Below are positions 33,795 through 46,756 of a stretch of 64,000 bases of DNA, in pieces (the stretch's first letter is position 1; the number at the start of each line of letters is the position of its first letter). The position numbers and the translations under genes are program-made. Location: positions 372,001 to 436,000 of the forward strand of contig MCGE01000004.1 in assembly GCA_002105175.1 (NCBI GenBank), in the 5' to 3' direction. Source of the DNA: Absidia repens. Taxonomy: Eukaryota; Mucoromycota; Mucoromycetes; Mucorales; Cunninghamellaceae. The notes beneath the pieces were generated by a model. That model was not told the origin of the DNA. It was given only the letters and a program-made list of their open reading frames with translations, and did no database searches.

Positions 33795-36700
33795 TCATGG
33801 GGACTCATTATCGCCATCACCATCACGACCACCAGATTTCCTTTTCTTTGTGGGGATGACTTGCCGGATAAAGACATCTTCTGTTTCTTCTGTAAAGTAC
33901 ATCCGATACGTTCGTGGGTTGATTTTGCATTTACTATCTGACTGTAAAAAGATCTTGCTTGGGGCTCTGTCATCGTCAGGTTCAAGATTTCTAATAAAAA
34001 AAAAAATGAGATCAATCAATTTGAGTCTTGTCTTTTTTTTTTTTCGGGGAAGGGAGGGAGGGAGAAGAGGGATTGACTTACCTATTCAAAAAGACTTTAT
34101 TCATGGTTTTCCTTTTCACGCCCACAGTTTTCCTTTTCCGCTGTTGAAAGGAAGTCACGTAATCAATATAATTCCGGATCTGTTTCGGTAGTATTGCTTC
34201 ATGTTGGCCCAAAATTTGTAGCGAGAGTTGCCTAGCGCGTCCATCCTTTCAATAGATAAAACAAATATGAAATGAGTCGTCATTGTCGCCAATACCGGAA
34301 ATGATCCCTAATAGCCTCCTCCCGCCCCTCCCCCCCCCTGCTCCCTCTATTTTTGAAACTTACCATAGCCATGATAAATCGGTTGTCATCCGCTTCAAGT
34401 ATATTGTCCACTTCATATCTATATTCCAATACTGTATGCATGTCTTGTAGTCGGCAAGGTTGGTACTTTTTGAATGTGTTGAAAAGTCCGTCGAGATTTG
34501 AGTTGGTCATAATTTGCTGTACCTGCCGTATTAGATGAGGTAGCGTCTTTCCAATGTTGAATGATACATATGCTTGAACACCAAAAATGTACCGGATTCC
34601 TTCTTCAAGATCAATTTGTTCCAAGTCACCTCGAATGAATGCTTTCATAATTTCCAATGCTGGGGCGTAGTAACCTTGCGTTAGGTCGACCGTCACTATA
34701 TATATATAATATATATTAATATCGTTGCAAGATTTACTATATGTATTTGGGGTGGGGACTTCTTTTCTTACCACTAGATACCGACTTTGAATCCAGAGCG
34801 AGATCGAGAGGTGCGGATATATTTCGTTTTGTTTCTTTTGGTGATTTTTGGTATTGCTGGTCTATTGATTTCATGTGAGCTAAGGAAGCATAAATCATCT
34901 AAAATTGTAATAAAAAGAAGAGTATTAGAACATATAAACACATTCTGTCTTTTTTTTTTTTTTTTTTTTTGTATTCGTTACCTGGAAATAGCGCGTCATG
35001 CAGTACCAGTTTGTGTTACCAATAAATACCCGCTGCTCTAAAGTGATCAGTTGTTGAGCATGTCGCTGAGAATCTATGTGATGTCGTCGACTATGATGAT
35101 GATGCCCCTGTGATCGAGTTTTGACGACGGCAATATCCTCATCTATCGCTTTTTCGGTATCAGAGACCGGAGCATCATGTCCATCTAATCTAGAATCCAA
35201 AGGTAATCCCAAGAAGAAAGGTAGGTAATCAGATAAAAATCGATCAATAGCTTTGGCGTTTTTGGTGTTATGTTGGAGTTGTTGGTTGGAGGAGATTCGC
35301 ATTAAACTAATAACGTCATAGAGAACCAATGAATCGTCAATAATATATACGAGTTGAGGTGGTGACAATGTCGGTTCGGTTGACGAAATTGGTGAAATTG
35401 GTATATTTGGTGTTGTTGCTGCATGTAATAGTAGGCGTGATTGTGTTCGTTGTTGATGAAGGATTGCTTGTCGCTGTTGTTCATGCCAAAGTGCATCGAT
35501 TTCATTGACTAAGTTGTGTATAGTGAGATTTTTTCGGGCCTCTGATTTGAGATTTTCCCATTGATAATCCAAAAACTTGTAATAATGTTTTGCTACGGTG
35601 TCCTTCCAGTTGCGTATTTTGTCAAGCTAAAAATAATCATCGTTAATTTTAGTATCTTATAGTACAACCGTTTTTGCTTCTCTTACCTTTTGTTTTTGCA
35701 GGTCCATTTGTTTTTGTTTCATCAATTTCACAAAACCAGGCAACATTTCATAAGGACGATTGTGCAATTGTCTAGCAGCTTCTTTCCGTCGTTCCCGGGG
35801 ATATACTTTCCTGATGGCCAGAGTATAGAGCGCCGTTGAGCAGCCATCATTTTCAGGAGATAGATTCATCTTGGGTCGTTGTGAGATTGGCTTTTCCATA
35901 ATTTGCTTCAAGTAGTTTTCCATCATAGACAAAACATCAGAGATGACACAGATATCGATATCCAATGCGTACCTAATATGATTTTAATATGAGCATGACA
36001 TGAAATTTGTTTTTGTTTTTGAAGGTGCTGATCTTCCTTACCTTTCATCCTCCACCATGTGCAGCATTTCTTCAGATTTGCTTTTGTTTGATGATAGAAA
36101 CCCGTTATCTTCACTCGCCCAAGTTGGATGGGAGACATATTCGTCATTCAAAACTTCCCAACAGGTATCATCACGCCCAGGGCAATTTTCATTCCTTAAC
36201 TACAGATAAAAAAAAATTGTATAAGGTCTCTGTCACCTCCTCTTCCTCTTTTCCCTTTTCCTTCGACCTACTGATTTGGGTATCCATCGGTAACTTGGGC
36301 TAAAGATTGTAGTTCGAGTTGCAGTTGGGTTGGATGACGTGAGGGTGACAGATGAAACCGTAGATGAAGCAGAAGCGGCATCAGTGTCGTTCATATTGTT
36401 TCTGATGGATGGATCGAGATGTGATGCTGACGGTGATAAAACAGCGTGTTCATCCAATGTTTGTTCGTTGAGGTTGTCGCTATTATCCATTCGGTCATAC
36501 ATGAGGTTTAGTTTAAATCGGTCAAAGAGGGGTTTATTCCGGCCCAAAAATGGGACTAGTCGTTGCAATAATTCCATGTGATCGATGAGGTGAGTATCAT
36601 ACATATTGAGCAGTTCCAGGAATGATTGAAATGTAGTATGTTGGCCAATATGTTGATAAATGTCGTCTGCCAATTTCGGGTCCCCGTGTTGTAATATTTC

Positions 36701-37651
36701 CTGTAATGATTCGCTTTCTAATGTCATACGTGTTGAAGGTCGCCGTCGTATTGGTGCTGATCGTATATCTGACATGTCAAAGGTCCACCTTACATTGCTT
36801 TCTATGCTTTTGTCATTGCCACAGTCTTCACAGTTGTCACTGATGTTTCCCGACGAACGGTTGTTGCTGATAGTTTCAACCTTTAATTTGTTGTTCCTAG
36901 TACTGTGATCAGGTGTATTGTTATCCACTTCATCGTGTTTGCTGCTACGGTATCTAGTATCACTGCCGTCACATTTTGCCATTTGATTTTTATCGAGTGC
37001 CAATGTAGCCTGCTTAGAATCAATAAAACTGAATAAGAATCCAAGATCTAAATATCCATTTGACATGTCAACTGTATCTACCTTAATGCCAGCGTTTCCA
37101 AGAGGTGTGGATGTAGTTCTCATATTGCTATTAGCAGTGTTGTCTATTAAAGGTAAGATATTGAATCACATTCCCTTCCACAATGTCACCAGCGTGTGGA
37201 GCTTACCTTCACCATTTTGATCACGAGGGAAAAGTAAAGCCAGTTCTTTTGTGATGTAACTGATTAGCCCAGCATCGTAAACGGATAGGCGGTTCAATTG
37301 TTGTAGGATCTAAAAAGATACAAGCGAAAAATAAGTTCTGCGAAGATGCCGATCTTTTGACGAAAAGTATTACATTAATAGTAGGTGACGAAGTATGCTG
37401 ATTCCGCGATATGATCAGAGATAGTTTTCTGAGAGTTTTTTCTGGTGTGTGATATAGAGCCTATAGGAAGGAGAGAAAAGCAGATATAGTTAGTATGTTA
37501 CTGTGAATTGATCATCGTACTTTTTTTTTTCCGGAAAGAGTACCCTTATTTTTTGTATGAGTGCTTTTAGCTTTTTTTCAAATTCAAGGTCCTGTAGATG
37601 AATAGAGGTCGCACGTGTTGTAATATGGGCCCGTTCAGACATAACAACCAT
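33795..37651 (-). CDS. SIN3: SIN3-type histone deacetylase scaffold, about 1025 aa
   Basis: Eleven exons: 37651-37544, 37460-37374, 37309-37207, 37143-36272, 36199-36042, 35972-35687, 35626-34982, 34898-34772, 34695-34364, 34245-34082, 33990-33795; all phases agree. Residues about 240-320 fit the third PAH repeat ([30 protein letters not shown] in outline). SYRWIPKS leads into the HDAC-interaction domain with [35 protein letters not shown] and [11 protein letters not shown]. The Sin3 C-terminal domain contains [23 protein letters not shown]3 holds class I histone deacetylases for repressor-bound promoters. The N-terminus is short: no PAH1 or PAH2 is recognisable. The frame is open upstream of the ATG at 37651 as far as a TTTTTAG at about 37755, so one or more 5' exons may be missing. 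Identity is firm; the start is not. Confidence 0.88.
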
Positions 37652-39179
37652 CAATCGTAGGCGATCCCAGTAGGCGATAAAGTATGTGTGGAGATGAAAG
37701 TATGCTGAGGGGTAGATGGAGTGTGGTCTGCCTGTAGCTATTTTCTTCTAAAAAAAAAAAAGCCAGTAGGGCGAAAAGTGAGGGGGGGGGGAGCAAAAGA
37801 AAGCGGGGAAGTAAAAATAAAAAAAAAAAAAAAAAAAAAAAAAAAGTGAAAAAAGAAAAATAAAAAAACATTTCACATTTATAGTGGGAGCTGGGGAGGG
37901 GGGTCAAACTTTTTTTCCATTTTTCATGCGCCCAATGATGATCAATATAGACCATGCTGATTATAATATCAGTTAAATATTTTACACCATAAGAGACAGG
38001 TCTAATTTACCTACACAGTTAATAGATAAGTTAATCCATGGAGCAAAAAAAAAAAAAAAAATGCACGATATATAAAATCCTTTCTTTTTTGCCCTCATTT
38101 TCAACTGCTATTTACCATGCTGTGTTCTCTTGGTATTTGTGAATTCTATACCAAATAAACAAATGTGATCAATACATTATTATCATATACTGTACACACT
38201 GAAGATAACACATAGTTTTTAAAAAAAGTGCAGATGATGCAAAATTGCGAAATAGTCAAGTAAGAGGGAAATCTCAACAAGAGTGCCACCTATATATCAC
38301 ACAGGACAGTACTGTAATAAAGAAACTAGTTACGCAATAAATATCACGAGTTGTTCCGATTTTACCTAAAACAGATCTCTGAATATAAGGATGGTGACTT
38401 GGGCGTTGCAACCGTTAATGGGAGGTCAACTTGGCTTGAATAATTTGATATGATTTTACAATATTGGACACCTTAGTGGATGAGTAGTTTCCAAAATGCT
38501 CCTATTTTAATATAAAAATGGGCTACTATGCCATGGAAAATATTCAAAACGAATCGCAGACACATGGCTGGGGTCTATGATTAGGGAAAGGGGCTTTTGT
38601 AGGATTTTTTTTTTTTTTAAAAAAAGATGGTGAACTAATAATTCTTAGGCGCGACGTTCGGCCTATGCTTTTTATCGGGCGCGGACACTAGGCAGGATCA
38701 TGGCCTTATTCATTTTATAACTCCGTTCAATTGAGAGTATTGACTTTATAATTTTGACTTTGGCAATAGACAAGATTTGAATCATCCATCCACTGCAAGT
38801 AGCTTTCATACCACTGGACAAAACGTTATGGCAAACCCGCTAAAGGGTAAATATTGGAGAAAGAAGTGATGAGCATTGAGTTATGTGCGGTGAATCCTGT
38901 CAATGCAAGCGGTTTTGAAGATGAATAAACATTTTATTAGTGTTTCCAATCCATGTCCGCCCAGGGAATATAAACTTGGTGGTAATAAGCCTGATGATGC
39001 TCATTATTTTACGTGACACACGTTTTTTATTTTTGAATTTGCATCAGGCAGATCAACTGGTATATTCGGAGTGTGAATATTAGCTTGTTCTAGTTAGAAT
39101 TGCTACATCTCGCTTCCCCTTTTTCGAAATATTCTTCACTAGCCACATCACTTTTCTTTTATCTCTTATCTGCATTTTA
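37652..39179. other. Intergenic region between SIN3 and the third Zn2Cys6 factor
   Basis: Immediately upstream of SIN3 the minus-strand frame stays open to about 37754 and may be coding. Beyond this lie G/A-rich DNA with an A26 tract (about 37819-37844), A/T-rich spacer, and the divergent promoter region for the gene at 39180. No other gene seen. Confidence 0.4.
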
Positions 39180-41711
39180 ATGTCGCTTTCTGTAGTAAAG
39201 TCGAAGAAAAAAGTCAGCTGTATTGTGTGCCGAGCAGCCAAGGTGAAGTGTTGTGGTGGCCAACCTTGTCAACGATGCGCAAGTCGTAGAATCCAAAGTC
39301 AGTGTACTTACTTGAAACCCGGCCAGGTCGGCCGTCCACCGAGCAACGCTGTGCAAAATAGACTAGTACTCAAGAACATCAAGCAACTACAAGGCAACAA
39401 CTCTTATACAGAATTTATATTTGAAAATATCGGTTACACCATTCCGTCCGATTCCAAATTCATCAACGACGACAGCACCAAGAATCTATACTACTTCATG
39501 GACAGCTTTTTTAATCATGACAATGACAATGCCATTATGCAACTCGCTGTGATTCGACTTGCAAATGCCATTCCACACCTACCTGAAATCAAGATATATG
39601 ACCTCTTGGGCATGTATACTTGGAGTTTTCAAGATATACTCAATATCGTGGTTAATCGACTTGGAACAATACCTTTGGCTACCTATGGCTACTTGTACTC
39701 GATATCGTCGGCTTTGTTTCAGGATTTGGCTCTCAAGTTTTTCTCGGAACCTTTTGCAGAAATACCTATTGGAAACCCCTTATCATTGCTCTCCTCCTAT
39801 CAATCTATACGTCTCATAGAAGCATTCTTCCGTATCAATCCTCACTGCATTCTTCTCAACAAAACAATTATACTGCAAGGCTACTGGATCGAAAATATTG
39901 ATCCCCTACTACTCTGTGTCATTTATGGAACAACTACTTACTTGTCAAAACTATTGGATGGTCAACCGGTGGGTCTTTGGGATGCTGTGACACGCGACAT
40001 TCGAAATCCTTTTCTGGAATATGCATATTGCCTTGTACAAAAATCATCATCAAAAGTCTCTTTGGCCAAATTTCAAGCAATGGTGATCCTTGGTCTATTT
40101 GAATCTCTCTTTGGATTTCCACGGCGCAGTATGGCAAATATAGGTAAAATGTCATAAAATCATTAAAATATATGAGAATAGCTGACTTACTAATGATCTA
40201 TGCATGGGATACAATTGTAGGGCTTGCGTTTCTTATTTGCAAAGATCTTGGCGTAGCTGATGGATCATTCCAAGCAAAAAGCAACAGCATTCAGACGGAA
40301 CTCGCCAACACCGCATTCTGGACTCTCTACAATACCTCAATCCATGGCGCCGCAGATAGTAAGTATTAAAAAAAAATGCATTGTATGTTAAATAATGACT
40401 TTACTCATTTTATCTTTAACGCTTATATAACAATCAGTGGGCCACGTACCTCATTTTGGAAAACACTGCGCATCAATCGACTTGCCACCACCTACCGTTG
40501 ATCAATCAGCATCTTACCAATTTGAACAATCGAATGGAGATTCACGTTTATTCCAATCATACTACTACTTAGTGGAATCCTTTTATATTCAAACGGTGAC
40601 CTGCAAATTTACAAATCTTATCCTGCGACAGCTCCCTGAAGTCAAGTATAACATGTATCAGCTCAACGACACAGTACAAGACCGATCCGTCGGACAGCCG
40701 AAACCTGATGATCTGGTGCCACGACTGCGAATGGCGCTTCAAGCATTTGGTGATTTTATACAGTCTGCGAAAGAAACCTGGTCGAAGCAGCAAACGTATA
40801 CACTTGAAATGATATGGGCTCTTTACGATATACATATTGATTTTATGAAGACCATTGGACCGGTAACCGAAGGAACCAATTATGCAAATTCGGCGTATGA
40901 CTTTTTACAGGATGGACGACTGTCCGCTGGCGATCCAGCAACTATGGCCCGGGTGGATGCATCTTTTCCCAAGATATACTCAGTAGTGGACAAAACGCAT
41001 GTGTTTTTATCGGATTCTACCAACTACGGCGGTCAACGTCATCTTCTTCATCGCGGGATTATTGTATCGGTATTTGAAACGGTGGTGGAATTCCTTTTGT
41101 TGAAGTTATCCGCTGACTCTTGTGATGAAGTGGCATTTGGTTATTTAAAGAAGTTGGAACAACTGACTCAACAGAATATTTGGAAGGATTGGTCGACTAT
41201 TTCAGTTGTACAAAAGAGGATCAGCGATTGTTTTGCAGCACACACTGCAGCACACACTGCATCACCCACTACTTCTACGACGACGCCAACGGATGGGCAT
41301 ACGAATTTGTCGACGACAACCGAGGAAATATCATCATTGTCTTCATCTGAATCACCATCTAAAATCTGGGGATCTCCGTCGGACAAACATTTCAGTGCGG
41401 CAACGGAAATCAACACGGAGGACCAGCTTACCAGGGCAGCGTTTTTCGATCCTTGTGCCACTTGGTTGACACCCATAACGACTTCCGCAATGAATTTACG
41501 ATTACTGGACAGGATTGATACATATCCGATGCCGATCCTTCCCGCCAGTGACCAATTATCAGCACGAATCAATGAATGGACTATCAGTGACGATGGTTAT
41601 TGTGACAAGGCATCCAAAAACAATACGATGGCGGCATCCGAACCTCCTACTGTCGATAATACGTACATTCAGGAACTTGTTGAACGCAACACCAGTTACA
41701 CAAACTTGTAA
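39180..41711 (+). CDS. Zn2Cys6 transcription factor with middle homology region, 791 aa
   Basis: Exons 39180-40143, 40221-40358, 40438-41711. The single zinc cluster lies at the extreme N-terminus (C14-C41 area: CIVCRAAKVKC, then QPCQRCASRR, then QC), with spacing C-x2-C-x6-C-x5-C-x2-C-x8-C and a GRPP linker. Residues about 100-560 contain the fungal transcription factor middle homology region (ICKDLGVADGS, TAFWTLYNTSIH). The C-terminal quarter is Ser/Thr-rich and acidic, typical of an activation region. It is not closely related to the double-cluster pair elsewhere in the window. Nuclear regulator with unknown targets. A run of 53 A starts 37 nt after the stop codon. Confidence 0.93.
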
Positions 41712-41746
41712 CGTCAAGCAAACAAACTGGAAACCTGGGTAATCAT

Positions 41747-41801
<55 letters not shown>

Positions 41802-42654
41802 GGTAGTAAACTATCACTCAGGCATTGCACCAGCTAATCTTTTACTTTATTCAACGTTAGGCTCGTTGTTGTTAAAATATAGCTCTCCATATTTGTCGTT
41901 ACCTGAGGATACCTCTATATCCTTGTCCCTACATTCCCCTGACATAATTTATTATCTTCGGCGGCTGACATAGTTTAGATTGCCGTTTTTTATGATAGCT
42001 CATATGATTTTGTATAAATACCCCCGCCCTATTATATCATTTATGAAGGCTTTGTCTTATTACATTTCTACAATAAAGATTATTATTGTTTTATTATACA
42101 TACGTGTTTCTGATGTAGACTGTGTCAGTTTTAGTTTTTTCTCTGATGAATGTTTTATTTGTACAGCGCCAATAAACGCATTGGCATCATGTTCAAAATT
42201 TCGGAAATCATAGGTTTACTGGGACTCATGAGGGACTTTTATTGGAGAAAGAGTTTGAAGGGATAGAATTATGCGACTTTGTTATTTGGCACACTTTGAT
42301 GGTTAGTCCTTATGGGATATTCCTAGCTTTGAAGGTGTATTTATATTGCGGAGGGCATGTTTATATATGTGTATACATATATAGCACTACGCGCAATGAA
42401 TGGATATATACAGTATGTCAAATCTAATGGAAGCTATATTATTTAATAGGAGAGGCTACGCGGAAGCCACAGTATTGGTTGACTGGCATGAATGGGGGAG
42501 CGGAAATAGCACAACATTTGATATTAAAGATTTTAACTTGCCAGTAGCTCGAAGGTGAAGAGTAGTCATAGTGAACGGCATAGAAACATATGGCTGATAC
42601 GATACTCACAAAATAAAAACATAAACAACATTGTACAATATATAATATTAAATC
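41712..42654. other. Intergenic region with a 53-nt A tract
   Basis: A53 at 41748-41800 just after the stop codon of the preceding gene, AATAAA at about 42071 and 42170, then AT-rich spacer. Open frames at 41980-42213 and 42242-42427 have no recognisable features. Confidence 0.45.
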
Positions 42655-43350
42655 AAAGGAAGGACAATAAAAGGGTATATTTTATTTGAAAAATACAGTA
42701 GGTACTAAACTAAGAGTATGGGATCCATATTGTAACAAGGGATCTCATGGTGTTAAACATGAAGGGAATCTGAAGAATGGCTAATCCTAAATCAAAGGAA
42801 CAATGGTAACAAGGAATGTAATATATTTTATAGTAAAACGTATGAAGAAAGCATATGGAGGGTCTTTTATTGAAGAACTTGCAACATCAATCTAAACGGA
42901 CGATAAAAGAAGAGATCTATTGCACAAGAAATGAAAGAGACTAAAGATATATTTTTCAATGAAGTATGTAAAAGAGATAATTTCTATTCAAATGTAGATA
43001 CAAATAACGACAAACTAACACTGAACTAAGCTAATGAAGGCTTTTAAAAAAACTATCTAATGGTGGGCCAAAATCCTGAATCCAAAATGAAAGGGTTTTT
43101 TCATGCATGTTGTAATCCCTGTTCTGAAAACTCTTCTAAACTGGTCCGGACATCAACCTAATATCACCATTACTTCAAAGAGTTTGAATGGTGAAAAAAA
43201 AAAAAAAAAAATGAAGGGAGAAAAAGAAATGAAGGAAAGAGAGACAAAAAAATAAAATTTGGGCAAAAATAAAAATTGGACGAAAATAAAAATATTCACG
43301 TGGTCGGGATCTGAACTGTGTGAGTACGTTTCGTCCATCATAATGGAGGA
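42655..43350 (-). repeat. Dispersed repeat copy R7
   Basis: Minus-strand copy: core CCCGACCACGTGAA at about 43296-43310 with pyrimidine tract (purine-rich on the given strand, 43193-43255), the blocks around 43085-43145 corresponding to CAGGGATTACAACATGCATG and AACCCTTTCATTTTGGATTC, and subrepeats with AATAAA-type words down to about 42660. The 5' flank beyond 43350 does not match the other copies, so this copy is truncated or joined to other DNA there. Confidence 0.72.
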
Positions 43351-43929
43351 TACACGTCCCACCCATACAATTTTCTCTTCCAACGTCCCCCTTTCACACC
43401 AAGAAAGAGCATTCCAAAAAAGCATCCAGGGTGGGCGCATCGATACTGCCCCTTTGCTTAAAGCATCGGGGAACCAGCCTGTCCGGGGTGGACAGCATTG
43501 TCTTTTTCTTTCCGCTTGGGATGTTTGAATGTCTTGGTTCAGACTAAGTTTTGTAAGGTTTGCCCTTTGATATCTAGTAAGAATGTCAGTTGGAACAGTT
43601 GTGTACACTTGAAGACACATACTCCCAGCCATTCATCTACCCAGTAAATTGACAACCCCATATCCTATAGCCTTGATTCATGCATGTATGCAATCATTAC
43701 GCAATCCTTAATAGAATCCCGAATTCCTCTTTCCACAAATTCCTCAATCATAATCATAATTTCCTGTTCTGATACACTCGCACTTTAGTATATAAAATAA
43801 GACAACTGAAAAATAATGAAACATCTACAAGATTCACAATATATTATTACAAGACTCTTTATTTTAAAAAAACAATATCTGTGCTGGGAATATCTTGTTG
43901 TAGAATAGATATGGCGTCAGTAAATTTAG
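43351..43929. other. Spacer between head-to-head repeats R7 and R8
   Basis: Contains a minus-strand open frame (43632-43153 overall, overlapping R7) whose 5' part, about 43632-43320, has balanced composition and could be a decayed coding piece; I could not assign it. Otherwise no feature. Confidence 0.35.
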
Positions 43930-45240
43930 TGCAAGCAAAGAGGCTATGCTATTCTACGGTGAGCGACAAACAATTTTGCGGTGCATGGGTTAACTGCAAT
44001 AGGTCGGATTGCACCACTTAATTCGCAAATACATCAAGAAAGGAGAACAGCGATGTTGCCGATGTTGAATAATGGTGGTAACTGTCATGAAAAGAGATCC
44101 ACCATATCAATGATGTCACATGGTGTTGATTGTTGCATCCACCAAATTCACACAAGAGACCCGCGAAAAAAGACATTTGAACCCCCGCACATCTAATTTA
44201 TTTTTGCCCTTTTTTTTTTCGCTCTTTTCACTTCTATTTTTTTCTTTGTTTTCTTCGTCTTTCAACGTGCTTGAAAGTACGATGCCTTGGGTTAATGTCA
44301 GGACTAGTTTAGAGGGGTTTCGGAATAGGGATTACAGCATGCATGGGAAAACCCTTTCATTTTGGATTTTCGACCACCATTAGTTGGCTGTCTGGAGTCT
44401 TCAATTATTAGTTTAGTGCTAGTGTTTTGTCATAGTCTGTGTCTTTATCTGAATAAAATACGTCTCGTTTTAACATACTTCAATGAAAAGTGTCTCATTA
44501 ATCTCACGCATGTCTAGTGCAATGTTCTTTTTTTTTTTTTTTTTTTTTTTACTACCATCACCTTTTGAGTAGTGTTGACCACTGTTATGTTTTAATAAAA
44601 GGGTACCTTTTTAGTCTTTCTCATATTTTGTATTATGCAATACATTGCAGCATATTAGACCCTTTTTGCAATAGTATCTATAGATTAGCATTGACTGTCC
44701 TTCATAATCATTGTAGTACCTTTCGTTCATTCAAATAGATCCCCACAATAACTTCGGTATGACAATGAAAACCCCTCGCCATTAGTTTTGGTACTTCCCA
44801 ATATGCTTCAATAAAATATATCTTTTATTCACCATCCTCTGACCCATCGTATAATAAATAATGTTGTTATTGAAGTTGTTTAGTCGGCGTCCTACCAGAC
44901 ACTTGGTTTTTAGTTGACCCAATCCACCTTGCTTTTACCCCTGAGACCCCAGGGACTGATTAACAGACCTAGATCACTTACTGCCAAAGAATGTCATATT
45001 TCCTGCTCAGCCAATCATATAAATAAATCTAGCTCGTACTGCACTTGTAGCTGCCGCAATAGCGTATTTTACGCCGATTCTGGCGTACACTCTATTACTC
45101 TTTGCCACTCAAATATTTTATTGACGAGGTCCCGGTGCTAGCTCACTTGATATCAATCGTAGCTCTGCTCTCCATTCTACCATCTATAATAATTAACCAA
45201 GGCCATGCCGCCAGCGTAACCTACACTAGTATGGACATAC
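43930..45240 (+). repeat. Dispersed repeat copy R8 (longest copy)
   Basis: Starts near CTATTCTACGGTGAGCGACA (about 43949). The 5' block CGATGTTGCCGATGTTGAAT follows, then a diverged core CCCCCGCACATCTAAT at about 44182-44197 (the CACGTG is lost), a pyrimidine tract, ACTAGTTTAGAGGGGTTT, AAACCCTTTCATTTTGGATT, and several subrepeats with TTCAATAAAATAT. The tail is CATTCTACCATCTATAATAA / CCAAGGCCATG / CAGCGTAACC. Together with R1 and R3 it defines the full-length unit of about 1.2-1.3 kb. Confidence 0.78.
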
Positions 45241-45709
45241 TGTATATATTCTTTTTTAATTTTTTTTTTCCTTTGCAGGTGATATAATAAAAACAATAAG
45301 TTCCAAACTGAATCCAGTTAAGTCGTAAAGGACCCCCTATGATACTAAAGGCAAAATGGCGATGGTGGCCAGCAGATTGATTTTTTGAAAATAAAAAAAT
45401 GTTTTGTAATTGAATATAAAATATTGCAAAGTTGAAGACTTGCTATTTAGCATCAAATATAAACAATATATGGTACTGAAATTGATTTTACAGTATGTAC
45501 AGTAAAGTATGACCATAAAAAATTACAAACCACACATCACAGTTCATAATCCCCTTTGTTGATATTAAAGACAATGAAGATATAGTTGGCAAATATACAA
45601 GTTTTTATTTAAATAAAGATATAAATAAGAGCTATAACTACGAAATGATTCTTCAAACGGGGAGATGGAGAGAGAATACTAACTACATGTGCTAAAACAA
45701 ACTAAATAA
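45241..45709. other. Intergenic region downstream of DBF4
   Basis: AT-rich and without a gene; several TACAGTATGTACAGTA words near 45489-45506. TTTATT at about 45604 (AATAAA on the minus strand) could serve DBF4. Confidence 0.4.
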
Positions 45710-46723
45710 TCATAACTGATAGTGTGATCTTCGAGTGGACGCCAGAATCATATCCAATTCCTTAAAATTGTTCTTGTCCCTGACGAATGCTTGATGTGAT
45801 TCATCTTGTAAATGCTAAAATTTTCAGCCAAGTTGATAATAGTTTTAATAGTAATAAAAAAACTGTTCAATTCTACATCCTTTTTTCTTTTCGCTCCCCT
45901 CCTCTCCATTTCCCTAGCTTACCTTGTCCAAATCTTGGTAATAGGCCACACAGTTTTCGCAGTATTTTGAATTTTCCTTTGCCAGTCGCCGGGCCAAATC
46001 CTTTTTCCGTCGTTCCGCTTGATCATGCGCCGTTTTTGCAGCAACCGATGGTCGTAACAATGAAATGTGGGAGCCCCCCACGGCAGTCGATGCAGTGGTA
46101 GCATTGGTCGCTTTTCTTGGTCTTGTTGTATGGCCAGTCCCGCTATCCTTCATTGTACCAGCAATTGCCCCGTTACCACTACCGTCACCACCGCCAGTTT
46201 CGCCACCGCCAAATACAAAAGCTTCGTTCATTGCTGTCATCCTTTGATTGCTGATCATCCTTCTATCCATTCTATGCATATTTTCATTTAGAGGGGCAGC
46301 GGGTCGACAAAAAGTAGTATTCTTCTCGGCTGTGTTCATACTAACTTGAGTTGCAGTATGTGTGTTTGTGGATTTACTTTGTTGAGTAAAATGATATTGA
46401 GTGGTGGAAGGGAAGTTTTGCGTTGTTATTGTGGTGAATGGTGTTTTCGATAGATCAACAGATGCTGGACCAACAGGATCAAGAGATGCTGTAGGTGTTG
46501 TGTTGTTTTCTTGATCCCATTTTTTATCGCAGTTACTTTGTTGGTTTTGTAATATGATTTGTAGGTGCCGATCTTGCTGGAATTGGTCGTTGGCGTGATG
46601 AGTAGAGGTATTTGATGGTATGCAAGTAGTAATTGTGTTGTGCTTGGTGTTTGATGTGGCAGGAGGTGGCATTGCAAAAGTCGATTGTTTCTGACCTGGT
46701 ATCTGTTGATGTTGCTGCTGAGA

Positions 46724-46756
<33 letters not shown>

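Noticed and set aside
36330..36581. Plus-strand frames over the SIN3 exons (36330-36581, 36660-36908, 34353-34538)
   Set aside because: Antisense shadows of the large minus-strand exons; no independent codon signal.
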